Shown here piece by piece: positions 37,036-46,158 of a stretch of DNA of 64,000 nt. The notes under the pieces are model-generated. The model saw nothing but the letters and a program-made list of their open reading frames with translations. It had not been told where the DNA came from and made no database searches. The DNA comes from Polaribacter butkevichii. Its GTDB lineage: Bacteria > Bacteroidota > Bacteroidia > Flavobacteriales > Flavobacteriaceae. Every line of letters starts with the position of its first letter. Positions within the stretch are counted from its first letter, which is position 1. A program made the translations under genes and the position numbers. The DNA lies in the NCBI RefSeq assembly GCF_038024105.1, contig NZ_CP150661.1:744001-808000 (forward strand), in the 5' to 3' direction.

Positions 37036-37548
37036 ATGAAAATTAGACTTTCTAAAATTGATGACGTTTCAGAAATTATGACCATTATTAATGATGCAAA
37101 AGAACTTTTAGCATCCTTACATATTGATCAATGGCAAAACGGATATCCAAATGCAGCTCAAGTAGAACAAGACATTATAAACAAAGAAAGTTATGTAGTT
37201 GTTAATGATGAAAACCAAGTGATAGCAACCGCTATGTTTACCACAAACCCAGAATCCACTTATAAAATTATTGATGGAAATTGGATTGTTGATGAAACGG
37301 AAGCCTACGGAGTTATACATAGAATGGCAATTAAAAAAGAATTTAGAAAGTTTGGGTTGGCTACATTTATGTTTCATGAATTTCATTTACAACTACTAGA
37401 ACAAAACGTAAAAAGTTTAAAGATTGATACACATGAAGAAAACATCGGAATGCAATCTTTAATCAAAAAATTAGGTTATCAATATTGTGGAATAATTTAC
37501 ACCAATTACAACGCAAAAAGATTGGCTTTTGAGAAAGTGATTTTTTAA
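37036..37548 (+). CDS. GNAT-family N-acetyltransferase
   Basis: This 170-residue acetyltransferase shows IRLSKIDDVSEIMTIINDAK at the start, and VIHRMAIKKEFRKFGLATFM near 94-113. That is the acetyl-CoA-binding loop, although the canonical R/Q-x-x-G-x-G/A reads RKFGLA. DTHEENIGMQSLIKKLGY lies near the end. Its substrate is unknown. The ATG at 37036 is preferred over the TTG one codon earlier. Confidence 0.85.
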   Translation: MKIRLSKIDDVSEIMTIINDAKELLASLHIDQWQNGYPNAAQVEQDIINKESYVVVNDENQVIATAMFTTNPESTYKIIDGNWIVDETEAYGVIHRMAIKKEFRKFGLATFMFHEFHLQLLEQNVKSLKIDTHEENIGMQSLIKKLGYQYCGIIYTNYNAKRLAFEKVIF

Positions 37549-37554
37549 AAAAGA

Positions 37555-37687
37555 CTTCTCGATACAAAATTCTTAAAAAAAGAATTTCACTCAAAGTGAC
37601 AGTTTGTTTATTCTCAAACTTAAAACATTATCACGCAATGTCACTTCGAGTGATTTTCTGACAAAGGAAGAAAATTGTATCGAGAAG
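37555..37687. repeat. Large imperfect palindrome from two inverted repeat copies
   Basis: CTTCTCGATACAAAATTCTT with TCACTCAAAGTGACAG at the left is mirrored by TGTCACTTCGAGTGATTTT with ATTGTATCGAGAAG at the right. The pair forms a 133-bp inverted repeat between the GNAT gene and tex. An apparent 74-codon frame through it (37604-37828) is not a gene. Confidence 0.8.
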
Positions 37688-37781
37688 TTTTTCATCTCAA
37701 AACACAAAATAAAACTATATTTACAACCTCATAAATTCATTTTTATGAGGTTTCTTTTTTCTGATAAAATTCAACTAAAAA

Positions 37782-39905
37782 ATGCAATTACTTCAATATT
37801 TAATTCAGCAAACACAACTTTCTTCTAAATCTATAGAAAACACTATTTCATTGTTAAATGAAGATGCTACAATTCCTTTTATATCTAGATATAGAAAAGA
37901 AATGACAGGTAATTTAGACGAAGTAGAAATAGGAGAAATTGTTAGGTTTAAAGAAATCTTTGAGGCTTTAGAGAAACGAAAAAAAGCCATTTTAAAAGCT
38001 TTAGAAGAACAAAATGTTTTAACATCAGAATTAGAGCAAAAAGTAACTACTTCTAGAAACTTAATTGCTTTAGAAGATTTGTATTTACCTTTTAAGAAAA
38101 AGCGTAAAACAAAAGCAGAAACAGCGCGTATACAAGGTTTAGAACCGTTGGCAAAAATGATTATGAGTCAGCGTGTTAATAATTTAGAACATACTGCTTC
38201 TAAATACACATCCAACGAAGTTGATACTATTGAGGATGCTTTAGAAGGAGCGCGTTTTATCATTGCAGAATGGATAAATGAACGTACAGATATTAGAAAT
38301 AATATTAGAAGAGAATTAGAGCGTCACTCTACCATTTCATCTAAAATTATTAAAGCTAAAGCTGATGATGAAAAAGCGCAAAAATTTAAAGATTATTTTG
38401 ATTGGAGCGAATCTTTAATGCGAATCCCATCACACAGATTACTCGCTATTTTAAGAGCAGAAAACGAAGGTTTTATTCGAGTTAAAATAGAAATTGACAA
38501 AGAAAGAATGCTTCAAAAAATGGAAGAGAAAATTATTCGTTCTCAAAACGAATGTTCAACACAACTCCAATTGGCAATTGCTGATGCTTATAAACGTTTG
38601 TTATTTCCATCTTTAGCTAACGAAGCACTATCTATTGCCAAAGAAAAGGCCGATGAAGCTGCAATTACCGTTTTTGCAAAAAACTTAAAACAATTATTAT
38701 TAGGCGCTCCTTTGGGGGAAAAACGAATTTTAGCAATCGATCCTGGTTTTAGATCGGGTTGTAAAGTGGTTTGCTTAAATGGGCAAGGAGATTTAGTGCA
38801 TAATGAAAATATTTATCCGCATGCACCACAAAATAAATCTATAGAAGCTATTCATAAAATTAGTTCTTTAGCCGATGCTTATAAAATTGAAGCCATTGCA
38901 ATTGGAAACGGAACTGCATCAAGAGAAACCGAACAATTGGTTAAGAACATTCAGTTTAAAAACGACATTGAAATTTTTGTAGTGAGTGAAGCCGGCGCAT
39001 CTATTTATTCGGCTTCTAAAATTGCACGAGATGAGTTCCCTAATTATGATGTTACTGTGCGTGGTGCTGTTTCTATTGGAAGAAGATTGGCAGATCCTTT
39101 GGCAGAATTGGTAAAGATTGACGCAAAATCGATTGGAGTTGGGCAATATCAGCATGATGTAGATCAAACAAAACTTAAAAAATCTTTAGACACGATTGTA
39201 GAAAGTTGTGTAAATACGGTTGGTGTAAATATCAATACGGCAAGTGAGTCTTTATTGAGTTACGTATCTGGAATTGGACCAAAAATTGCAGAAAACATTG
39301 TGAATTATAGAAACGAAAACGGTTCTTTTACGTCTAGAACTTCCATTAAAAAAGTGCCTCGTTTAGGCGGAAAAGCATTTGAGCAAGCTGCAGGTTTTTT
39401 ACGGATTAAAAATGCTAAGAATCCGTTAGATGATTCTGGCGTGCATCCAGAAAGTTATGCGTTGGTTGATAAAATGGCGAAAGAACACAAAAAGAAAGTA
39501 AGTGATTTTATTGGTAATAAAGAATTTCTTAAACAGATTTCTTTAAAAAATTATATTTCTGAAACCATTGGTTTACCTACGTTAGAAGATATTATTAAGG
39601 AATTAGAAAAACCTGGAGTTGATCCGCGAGAAAAAGCAAAAATGTTTTCTTTTGATCAAAATATTAAAACAATTACAGATTTAATAAGCGGACAAACGTT
39701 ACCCGGAATTGTAAATAACATCACCAATTTTGGTTGTTTTGTAGATATCGGAATTAAAGAAAGTGGTTTAATTCACGTTTCTAATTTATCAGATACTTTT
39801 GTAAAAGACGTCAATGCCATTGTTTCTTTAAATCAGCAAATACTTGTAAAAGTATTAGAAGTTGACGTTGTTAGAAAAAGAATTCAATTGGCTTTGGTGA
39901 AGTAA
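37782..39905 (+). CDS. tex: Tex-family RNA-binding transcription accessory protein
   Basis: This 707-residue cytosolic protein has the N-terminal Tex helical domain (IPFISRYRKEMTGNLDE, about 27-43). A YqgF/RuvX-like nuclease-fold domain follows (ILAIDPGFRSGCKVV, about 318-332), then helix-hairpin-helix repeats (YVSGIGPKIAENIV, about 495). The C-terminal S1 RNA-binding domain contains GIVNNITNFGCFVDIG, about 644-659. Tex proteins affect transcription and RNA handling. Length is slightly below the Gram-negative norm. It precedes the AbiH unit by 18 bp. Confidence 0.93.
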   Translation: MQLLQYLIQQTQLSSKSIENTISLLNEDATIPFISRYRKEMTGNLDEVEIGEIVRFKEIFEALEKRKKAILKALEEQNVLTSELEQKVTTSRNLIALEDLYLPFKKKRKTKAETARIQGLEPLAKMIMSQRVNNLEHTASKYTSNEVDTIEDALEGARFIIAEWINERTDIRNNIRRELERHSTISSKIIKAKADDEKAQKFKDYFDWSESLMRIPSHRLLAILRAENEGFIRVKIEIDKERMLQKMEEKIIRSQNECSTQLQLAIADAYKRLLFPSLANEALSIAKEKADEAAITVFAKNLKQLLLGAPLGEKRILAIDPGFRSGCKVVCLNGQGDLVHNENIYPHAPQNKSIEAIHKISSLADAYKIEAIAIGNGTASRETEQLVKNIQFKNDIEIFVVSEAGASIYSASKIARDEFPNYDVTVRGAVSIGRRLADPLAELVKIDAKSIGVGQYQHDVDQTKLKKSLDTIVESCVNTVGVNINTASESLLSYVSGIGPKIAENIVNYRNENGSFTSRTSIKKVPRLGGKAFEQAAGFLRIKNAKNPLDDSGVHPESYALVDKMAKEHKKKVSDFIGNKEFLKQISLKNYISETIGLPTLEDIIKELEKPGVDPREKAKMFSFDQNIKTITDLISGQTLPGIVNNITNFGCFVDIGIKESGLIHVSNLSDTFVKDVNAIVSLNQQILVKVLEVDVVRKRIQLALVK

Positions 39906-39923
39906 AATTCTTATCTTTATAAA

Positions 39924-40067
39924 ATGACTAAGAAAACAGAAAAAATTGATTTTTGGGATGAATTGAATCAACATCAAAGAGCTGAAATTAAACAAGGTAT
40001 TAAGGAGCTAGATGAAGGAAAAAGGTTTTCATATGAATCTGTTTTAGAACAATTAATTCATGAATAG
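39924..40067 (+). CDS. Small antitoxin-like protein overlapping AbiH
   Basis: This 47-residue protein reads MTKKTEKIDFWDELNQHQRA, then EIKQGIKELDEGKRFSYESV, then LEQLIHE. The pattern W-D-E-L-x-x-x-Q-x-x-x-I-x-x-G-I-x-E-L-D-x-G-x-x-x-x-x-E-x-V-x-x-x-L is that of the small RelB/ParD-associated antitoxins that normally precede RelE/ParE toxins. Here no such toxin follows. Instead its last 8 bp overlap the start of an AbiH-family gene, so the two are translationally coupled. It is too short for usual ORF cut-offs. The antitoxin role is inferred. Confidence 0.65.
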   Translation: MTKKTEKIDFWDELNQHQRAEIKQGIKELDEGKRFSYESVLEQLIHE

Positions 40068-41337
40068 AATAATTTTAATTGGTAATGGCTTCGATTTAGC
40101 ACACGGCTTAAAAACAAGTTATAATAACTTCATAGATGATTATTGGTTAAATACTATTGAAGAAATAAAAAAAACAGGTGGTGGTCGCGTTTTTGAAAAT
40201 AAAGAAATAATTATAGAAAATTGTCCTTCTGATAATTTTATTAAAGAAAAAACTTTAAATGATTTAGAAAAAGGACTTAATACTTTTGGTTCAGAAATTA
40301 GGTTTAAAAACTCATTTTTAAAACAAATTACAAATAAGTCATCTTTAAACAATTGGGTTGATATAGAAAACGAATACTATATTTTGTTAAAAAAATCTTA
40401 TCAAGACGAGAGTTCAAATTCTAATAAATTAAATATTACAAAATTAAATTTTGATTTTAATCAAATTAAAAAATTGTTGAAAGATTATTTAATTAAAATT
40501 GAACACAATTTTTTTAAAGAGAAAGATGATAGAGAGCTTTTAAGAACACAAGAAGATATTTCTAATAAAATATATTCTACTTTTAATTATAGAGATTTCT
40601 CAGAAGATTCTTTAAATAATAGAGCTAAAATAGAGTATGATTCTTTGAAAAAAAGTATTATATCTGTACAAGGATATTATGACCATATAAAAAACCTTGA
40701 TGAATATGAAAAAAGGATAATTCAAATTATTGACAAAAAGAATCCACAACAAGAAATAAAAGAACTTTTGTTATCTAATTATTCTTCTGACTACTTTGAT
40801 TTAAGACCAAACGAGGTTATGTTTTTAAACTTTAACTACACTTCTATAGATTCTATTTATTCATCAGGAAAGAGAGTTTCTTTTCAAAGTGACGTAAAGC
40901 ATATTCCTACTGATACAATACATATTCATGGAAATTTAGATGATACCGAAATAAGTTCTTTCATCTTTGGATTTGGAGATGAAATTGATAAAGACTATAA
41001 ATCAATTGAAGAGTTAAATAATAATGAATATCTAGAAAATATTAAATCAATACAATATCTTGAATCTGATAATTATAAAAGACTTTTAGAGTTCATTAAT
41101 AGTGAAGAATATCAAATATTTATTTTTGGGCATTCCTGTGGGATTTCTGATAGAACTCTGTTAAATACTCTTTTTGAAAATGACAATTGTTCTTCTATTA
41201 AACTATTTTATCACGATAAGAAAGATGGAACTGACAATTTTAGTGATATCATTAGAAATATTTCCAGAAACTTTAATAGTAAAGTTATGATGAGAGATAA
41301 AGTAGTTAATAAAACTTACTGTTATGGTTTAACTTAA
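40060..41337 (+). CDS. AbiH-family abortive-infection protein
   Basis: This 425-residue protein begins NRIILIGNGFDLAHGLKTSY (with NNFI next), the AbiH signature of a glycine-rich N-terminal nucleotide-binding-like loop. The C-terminal conserved pieces are NFNYTSIDSIY, IHIHGNLDD, FGFGDEID and FIFGHSCGISDRTLL. AbiH was found in lactococci as a phage-exclusion gene that kills or arrests the infected cell; the mechanism is unknown. The middle is very Lys/Asn-rich and AT-rich compared with neighbours, in keeping with horizontal transfer. It overlaps the small antitoxin-like gene and lies between tex and topB. Confidence 0.85.
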   Translation: MNRIILIGNGFDLAHGLKTSYNNFIDDYWLNTIEEIKKTGGGRVFENKEIIIENCPSDNFIKEKTLNDLEKGLNTFGSEIRFKNSFLKQITNKSSLNNWVDIENEYYILLKKSYQDESSNSNKLNITKLNFDFNQIKKLLKDYLIKIEHNFFKEKDDRELLRTQEDISNKIYSTFNYRDFSEDSLNNRAKIEYDSLKKSIISVQGYYDHIKNLDEYEKRIIQIIDKKNPQQEIKELLLSNYSSDYFDLRPNEVMFLNFNYTSIDSIYSSGKRVSFQSDVKHIPTDTIHIHGNLDDTEISSFIFGFGDEIDKDYKSIEELNNNEYLENIKSIQYLESDNYKRLLEFINSEEYQIFIFGHSCGISDRTLLNTLFENDNCSSIKLFYHDKKDGTDNFSDIIRNISRNFNSKVMMRDKVVNKTYCYGLT

Positions 41338-41394
41338 AATTTTAATTAAAACTTACCATATATTTTCTTAATTTCGAACTCCCAAAAAATAGAT

Positions 41395-43770
41395 ATGAAA
41401 GTCTGTATTGCCGAGAAACCAAGTGTAGCAAGAGAAATTGCTAATATTCTAGGAGCCAACACAAAACGTGATGGCTACTACGAAGGAAATGGTTATGCGG
41501 TAACTTATACATTCGGACATTTATGTACTCTTTTAGAGCCTAAAGATTACAAACCGCATTGGAAAAGTTGGGATTTGAACAATTTACCAATGCTTCCAGA
41601 GCGTTTTGATACCAAAGTGACAGGCGACGCAGGAATTAGAAAACAATTTAATATTGTAAAATCCTTATTTGATAAAGCAGATGTTGTTATCAATTGTGGG
41701 GATGCTGGAACAGAAGGAGAACTCATACAACGTTGGGTAATTAACCAATGTGGCTATAAGGGAGAAGTACAACGCTTATGGATTTCATCCTTAACAGAAG
41801 AAGCCATTAAAGAAGGTTTTAATAATTTAAAACCTGCAGAAAAATATGATAACTTGTATTATGCAGGATATTCTAGAGCTATTGGTGATTGGTTATTAGG
41901 TTTAAACGCAACCCGTTTATACACCGTAAAATTTGGCGGATTTAAACAAGTTTTATCAGTTGGTAGAGTCCAAACTCCTACTCTAGCCATGTTGGTCAAT
42001 CGTTTTGTTGAAATTCAGAATTTTAAGCCACAACCTTATTGGGAATTACAAACCACATATAGAAATACGCTTTTTAATTATGAGGATGGTCGTTTTTTAA
42101 AACAAGAAGACGGACAAGTTTTAGCTAATAAAGTAAAAGAATCAGATTTCGAAATTGTTTCTGTTACCAAAAAGAAAGGAAAAGAATACGCTCCTAAATT
42201 GTTTGATTTAACAGGTTTACAGGTATATTGTAATAATAAATTCGGATTTTCTGCTGATGAAACACTAAAAATGGTTCAGAAGTTATATGAGATGAAAGTA
42301 GTTACATATCCAAGGGTTGATACTACTTTTCTACCCAATGATGTGTATCCAAAAATTGGAGGAATTTTATCGAAATTAACTAATTATAGTGCATTAACTC
42401 AGCCTCTTTTAGGAAGTAAAATAAAGAAATCGAAACGTGTTTTTGATGATAAAAAAGTAACCGATCACCACGCTATTATACCTACCGGAATTCAAGGAAA
42501 TTTACAATACAACCAACAACAAGTCTATGATATTATTACCCGAAGATTTATTGGGGTTTTTTATCCCGATTCTGATGTTTCTAATACTTCAGTAATTGGT
42601 AAAGCTGCAGATGTTCCTTTTAAAACTAGCGGAAAAGAAATTTTAACCAAAGGTTGGCGTGTTGCTTTTGAAACGAAAGAAAGCAAAATTAAAAAGGAAT
42701 TAAACGAGCAAATGACCTTACCTTCTTTTGTGAAAGGAGAAAAAGGTACGCACGAACCTTCGTTTTTAGAAAAGGAAACCAAACCACCAAGAAATTTTAC
42801 AGAAGCTAGTTTATTACGTGCCATGGAAACCGCAGGTAAACAAGTAGATGATGATGAAATGCGTGAGTTGATGAAAGAAAACGGAATTGGAAGACCATCT
42901 ACAAGGGCAAGTATTATAGAAACTTTATTCCGAAGAAAATATATTGAGCGTAAAAAGAAATTAGTTTTACCAACCCAAACCGGAATTGATTTAATTAATA
43001 TTATTGACAATGAATTATTAAAGTCTGCGGAGTTAACTGGTCGTTGGGAAAAACGTTTAAAAGAAATTGAACGAGGAGAATTTAATGCCGGGACCTTTAT
43101 AAATAATATGAAGAAAATGGTAGATGAATTGGTGTATGAAGTACGTTCTAACACTTCTAAAAAAAGAATTTCTTCGAACTCAACTGTCGCTGCTAATGGA
43201 ACCAAGCAATCTGCTATTCCAAAACCTAAAAAAGCAATAACAAAAAAACAAGTTGCCGGAAAAACATGTCCTAAATGTAAAAAAGGAACTATTTTAAAAG
43301 GTTCTTCTGCATTTGGGTGTTCTGAATATAAAAATAATTGCGATTTAAAAATTCCTTTTGAAATCTACGGAAAGAAAGTTTCTGAAAATCAATTGATACG
43401 ATTGATAGATAAGGGCTGTACAACCAATTTAAAAGGTTTTACAACAGGTGCAGGTACAATTGAAGGTTTGATACGTTTTGATGATAATTTTACTTTAAAA
43501 TTAGAGCCAAAACAAACTGTCATTGCGAGTGAAACGAAGCAATCTGTTAATAATAATGAGATTACTTCGTCGAAAACTCCTCGTAATGAAAGTGATAAAA
43601 TTATTTGCCCAAAATGTAAAAAAGGTAGTATTTTAAAAGGAAAAACTGCTTATGGTTGTTCTAATTACAAGAATGGTTGCGATTTTGTTTTTACGTTTGA
43701 AAACATCAAAAAAATAGCCAACGGTAAACCATTGACTAAAGAATTGGTTATAAAAATTATCAGTAGCTAG
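41395..43770 (+). CDS. topB: DNA topoisomerase III (type IA) with an embedded repeat peptide
   Basis: This 791-residue type IA topoisomerase relaxes and decatenates DNA. The Toprim domain has CIAEKPSVAREIANILG at the N-terminus and NCGDAGTEGELIQ near 100-112. The active-site Tyr is in VTYPRVDTTFLP (about 305), and ENGIGRPSTRASIIE follows near 500. Two C-terminal zinc-finger-like units (CPKCKKGTILKGSSAFGC and CPKCKKGSILKGKTAYGC) end the protein. Between them lies a foreign stretch of about 25 residues encoded by a palindromic DNA repeat (43518-43591): VIASETKQSV, then EITSSKTPRNE. The insertion falls in a linker and keeps the frame, so the enzyme is probably active. Confidence 0.92.
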   Translation: MKVCIAEKPSVAREIANILGANTKRDGYYEGNGYAVTYTFGHLCTLLEPKDYKPHWKSWDLNNLPMLPERFDTKVTGDAGIRKQFNIVKSLFDKADVVINCGDAGTEGELIQRWVINQCGYKGEVQRLWISSLTEEAIKEGFNNLKPAEKYDNLYYAGYSRAIGDWLLGLNATRLYTVKFGGFKQVLSVGRVQTPTLAMLVNRFVEIQNFKPQPYWELQTTYRNTLFNYEDGRFLKQEDGQVLANKVKESDFEIVSVTKKKGKEYAPKLFDLTGLQVYCNNKFGFSADETLKMVQKLYEMKVVTYPRVDTTFLPNDVYPKIGGILSKLTNYSALTQPLLGSKIKKSKRVFDDKKVTDHHAIIPTGIQGNLQYNQQQVYDIITRRFIGVFYPDSDVSNTSVIGKAADVPFKTSGKEILTKGWRVAFETKESKIKKELNEQMTLPSFVKGEKGTHEPSFLEKETKPPRNFTEASLLRAMETAGKQVDDDEMRELMKENGIGRPSTRASIIETLFRRKYIERKKKLVLPTQTGIDLINIIDNELLKSAELTGRWEKRLKEIERGEFNAGTFINNMKKMVDELVYEVRSNTSKKRISSNSTVAANGTKQSAIPKPKKAITKKQVAGKTCPKCKKGTILKGSSAFGCSEYKNNCDLKIPFEIYGKKVSENQLIRLIDKGCTTNLKGFTTGAGTIEGLIRFDDNFTLKLEPKQTVIASETKQSVNNNEITSSKTPRNESDKIICPKCKKGSILKGKTAYGCSNYKNGCDFVFTFENIKKIANGKPLTKELVIKIISS
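43518..43591 (+). repeat. CGAAGCAATCT palindromic repeat inserted in frame in topB
   Basis: TGTCATTGCGAG with GAAACGAAGCAATCT at the left and AGATTACTTCGTCG with CTCCTCGTAATGA at the right are imperfect complements, forming a ~74-bp palindrome. It matches non-coding copies at 32296-32344 and 53937-54000 and a coding copy at 54389-54461. Confidence 0.85.
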
Positions 43771-43784
43771 AGTTTTCTAACTAC

Positions 43785-44116
43785 TGTCATTTCGAAATGA
43801 GCGTTTTAGCGATTGAAAAATCAAACTAAAATTTTCACATAATGAGATTCCTCAATTCTTCGGAATGACAAAACGTTCTTTCATATAATTACCATAATAA
43901 ATCCAATACTGTCATTTCGAAATAAGCGTTTTAGCTATTGAGAAATCAAACTAAAATTTTACACAATGAGATTCCTCAATTCTTCGGAATGACAAAATTT
44001 GTTTTCACTTAACCACTACAATAAACATTCAACTGTCATTTCGAAATGAGTTTTTTTACGATTGAGAAATCTTTTCAATACATCACAATTAGATTCCATA
44101 ATTCTTCGGAATGACA
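43785..44116. repeat. Three tandem TGTCATTTCGAA...GGAATGACA palindromes
   Basis: Copies lie at 43785-43870, 43910-43994 and 44034-44116, starting 125 and 124 bp apart. Each begins TGTCATTTCGAAAT and ends TTCTTCGGAATGACA, which pair with one G-U, with ATTGA(A/G)AAATC inside. The ~40-bp spacers differ partly. They fill the 356-bp convergent gap between topB and the acyl-CoA synthetase gene. They could act as terminators or mRNA-stabilising hairpins. Confidence 0.85.
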
Positions 44117-44126
44117 AAATGTATAT

Positions 44127-45926
44127 TTATTCAGCATACATTTTATCAATAAGTTCTTTGTATTTTTTTTGAATTACTTTTCGTTTTAGTTTTAAGGTAG
44201 CTGTAATTTCTCCTGCTTCAATACTAAATTCTTTTGGTAATAAGGTAAATTTCTTAATTTTTTCAAACTTAGAAAATTCTTTTTGTAACTCTTCAAAACG
44301 TTTTTCGAACATCGTTTTAATTTGATTATTATTAATCAAATCTTCTATATCTTTAAAACTAATTTTATGCTCTTCTGCATATTTTTTAATATTCTCAAAA
44401 CTTGGCACTGCTAAAGCCGTTACATATTTTTGTTGATCTCCAATAACCGCAATTTGCTCAATAAAAGAATCGCTAATTAAAGCTGTTTCTAATTTTTGAG
44501 GAGCAATGTATTTTCCTCCAGAAGTTTTCATTAAATCTTTAATTCTATCGGTTATCACTAAATTACCATATGAATCAATTTTACCAGCATCTCCTGTTTT
44601 AAACCAACCATCTTCATCAAATACTTCTGCGGTTGCTTCTGGTTTTTTATAATACCCTTTCATAACCCCTGGTCCTTTTACCAAAACTTCGTTATTATTA
44701 CCAATTTTAATCTCTGAGCCAATAATTGGTTTTCCCGCAGAATTAAATTGGAAATAATGGTCTCCAAACAACGTAACTGTTGCCGTGGTTTCTGTTAAAC
44801 CATAACCACATTTTATGTTTAATGCAAATGAATGAAAAAACGAAACTAAATCTGGACCTAAAGGTGCACCACCACAAGGCATAAATTTTATATTACCACC
44901 AAATACATCACGTAATTTACTTAACACTAATTTATCGGCAATTTTATATTTTAGCTTTACCAGTAAAGGTACTTTTTTATTAAAACGACGGTATTTGTTA
45001 TGATATTTATTACCAATCCCTAAAGCCCAACTTGCTAATTTCATTTTAGTAGGAGAAGCTTCTTTTCTTTTTTCTTGAATGGCTGTAAAAATTTTCTCAA
45101 AAATTCTTGGAACCGTACACATTAAAGTGGGCTTTACCTCTTTTAAAGTATCGGCTATTTTTTTAGGATCTTGGTTAAAATAAACTTGTATTCCTTGTTG
45201 TAAGCAAAAAAACACCCAACTACGTTCGTAAATATGACTTAAAGGTAAAAAACTTAAAGAAACATCATTTTCATCTACATCTAACTCGGCTTCATGTACT
45301 TTTAAAGAAGCTGCAAAGTTGTTGTGATCTAACATTACTCCTTTAGGCTCTCCCGTAGTTCCAGAAGTATAAATAATACTAGCTAAATCTGTTAATTCAG
45401 ATTCAAAATAACGTTTTTCTAATGCTGTATCTATACTTTTTGGGAATTCGGCATTTATAAAATCGCTAAAATAAACGGCATTTTTATGATTTCTTAGATC
45501 AACAGTTGGGGTTAAAGCAACTATTAATTTTAAGTATTTATTTTCTTCTGTAATTTGTTCTACTTTATCAAACTCTTCTTGATCACCAACAAAAATTACA
45601 CTAATTTCTGCATCGTTTACAACGTATTCTACTTCTTTTTGAGAGTTGGTTGCGTAAATTGGAATTGTAACAGCTCTTACTCCCATAATTCCAAGATCTG
45701 CAATTATCCATTCTGTCATATTTTGGGCAAAAACACCAATATTATCTTGCTCTTTTATTCCAAAATTAAGTAAAGCCTTTGATACCTGTTGAATTTGGTG
45801 GTAAAAAGAATTCCAAGAAATTCCTTTCCAAGCACTAGAAGCTTCATCTTTGTAAAAAATAGCTTCTTTTGTTGTAAATTTCTTTGTGTTATCTTTTATT
45901 ACTTCTAATAAATGTTTATAATTCAT
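44127..45926 (-). CDS. Long-chain acyl-CoA synthetase (AMP-forming)
   Basis: This 599-residue adenylate-forming enzyme has the AMP-binding P-loop IIYTSGTTGEPKGVM near 170, GYGLTETTATVT near 380, and the hinge GWFKTGDAGKIDSYGNLVITDRIKD near 450. It activates fatty acids as CoA thioesters at the inner face of the membrane. The size and the C-terminal TLKLKRKVIQKKYKELI match the FadD15-like family. The frame is open to 45959, but MNYKHLLEVI at 45926 is the family N-terminus. Confidence 0.9.
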   Translation of the reverse strand: MNYKHLLEVIKDNTKKFTTKEAIFYKDEASSAWKGISWNSFYHQIQQVSKALLNFGIKEQDNIGVFAQNMTEWIIADLGIMGVRAVTIPIYATNSQKEVEYVVNDAEISVIFVGDQEEFDKVEQITEENKYLKLIVALTPTVDLRNHKNAVYFSDFINAEFPKSIDTALEKRYFESELTDLASIIYTSGTTGEPKGVMLDHNNFAASLKVHEAELDVDENDVSLSFLPLSHIYERSWVFFCLQQGIQVYFNQDPKKIADTLKEVKPTLMCTVPRIFEKIFTAIQEKRKEASPTKMKLASWALGIGNKYHNKYRRFNKKVPLLVKLKYKIADKLVLSKLRDVFGGNIKFMPCGGAPLGPDLVSFFHSFALNIKCGYGLTETTATVTLFGDHYFQFNSAGKPIIGSEIKIGNNNEVLVKGPGVMKGYYKKPEATAEVFDEDGWFKTGDAGKIDSYGNLVITDRIKDLMKTSGGKYIAPQKLETALISDSFIEQIAVIGDQQKYVTALAVPSFENIKKYAEEHKISFKDIEDLINNNQIKTMFEKRFEELQKEFSKFEKIKKFTLLPKEFSIEAGEITATLKLKRKVIQKKYKELIDKMYAE

Positions 45927-46158
45927 CTTTCGATTCTTTTTAAAATGTGTATTACACACTCCAAATTTACGAATATTTAAACGGCTTAAACAGAAATACT
46001 CTTTTAGATTTTTAGGTGAAGGTTGTTGTAAAAAAACAAAAACGGATTGTAGCTCTTGTTTCTTTAAAATAATGGTGATGTTGTTTTATAGTTTCTATAA
46101 GAATTGCCAAAGTTGCTCTTTGCTTGCTTTTCTTTACAACTTTAACGGCAAACAAGTC

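Noticed and set aside
37604..37828. 74-codon open frame before tex
   Set aside because: It runs through the large palindromic repeat and into the tex N-terminus in another frame. It has no recognisable family or start context.
42561..43205. 214-codon open frame antisense to topB
   Set aside because: It lies entirely within the well-supported topB gene on the other strand, with low-complexity Phe/Ser/Leu composition typical of a shadow frame.
43785..44116. Possible CRISPR array (three repeats)
   Set aside because: Repeats are ~85 bp, imperfect and palindromic, with spacers that resemble each other. There are no cas genes, and only three units.
45927..46158. Protein-like stretch on the minus strand (KKSKQRATLAILIETIKQ)
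   Set aside because: It is short, runs into the structured element, lacks a start codon in good context, and matches no family I know.
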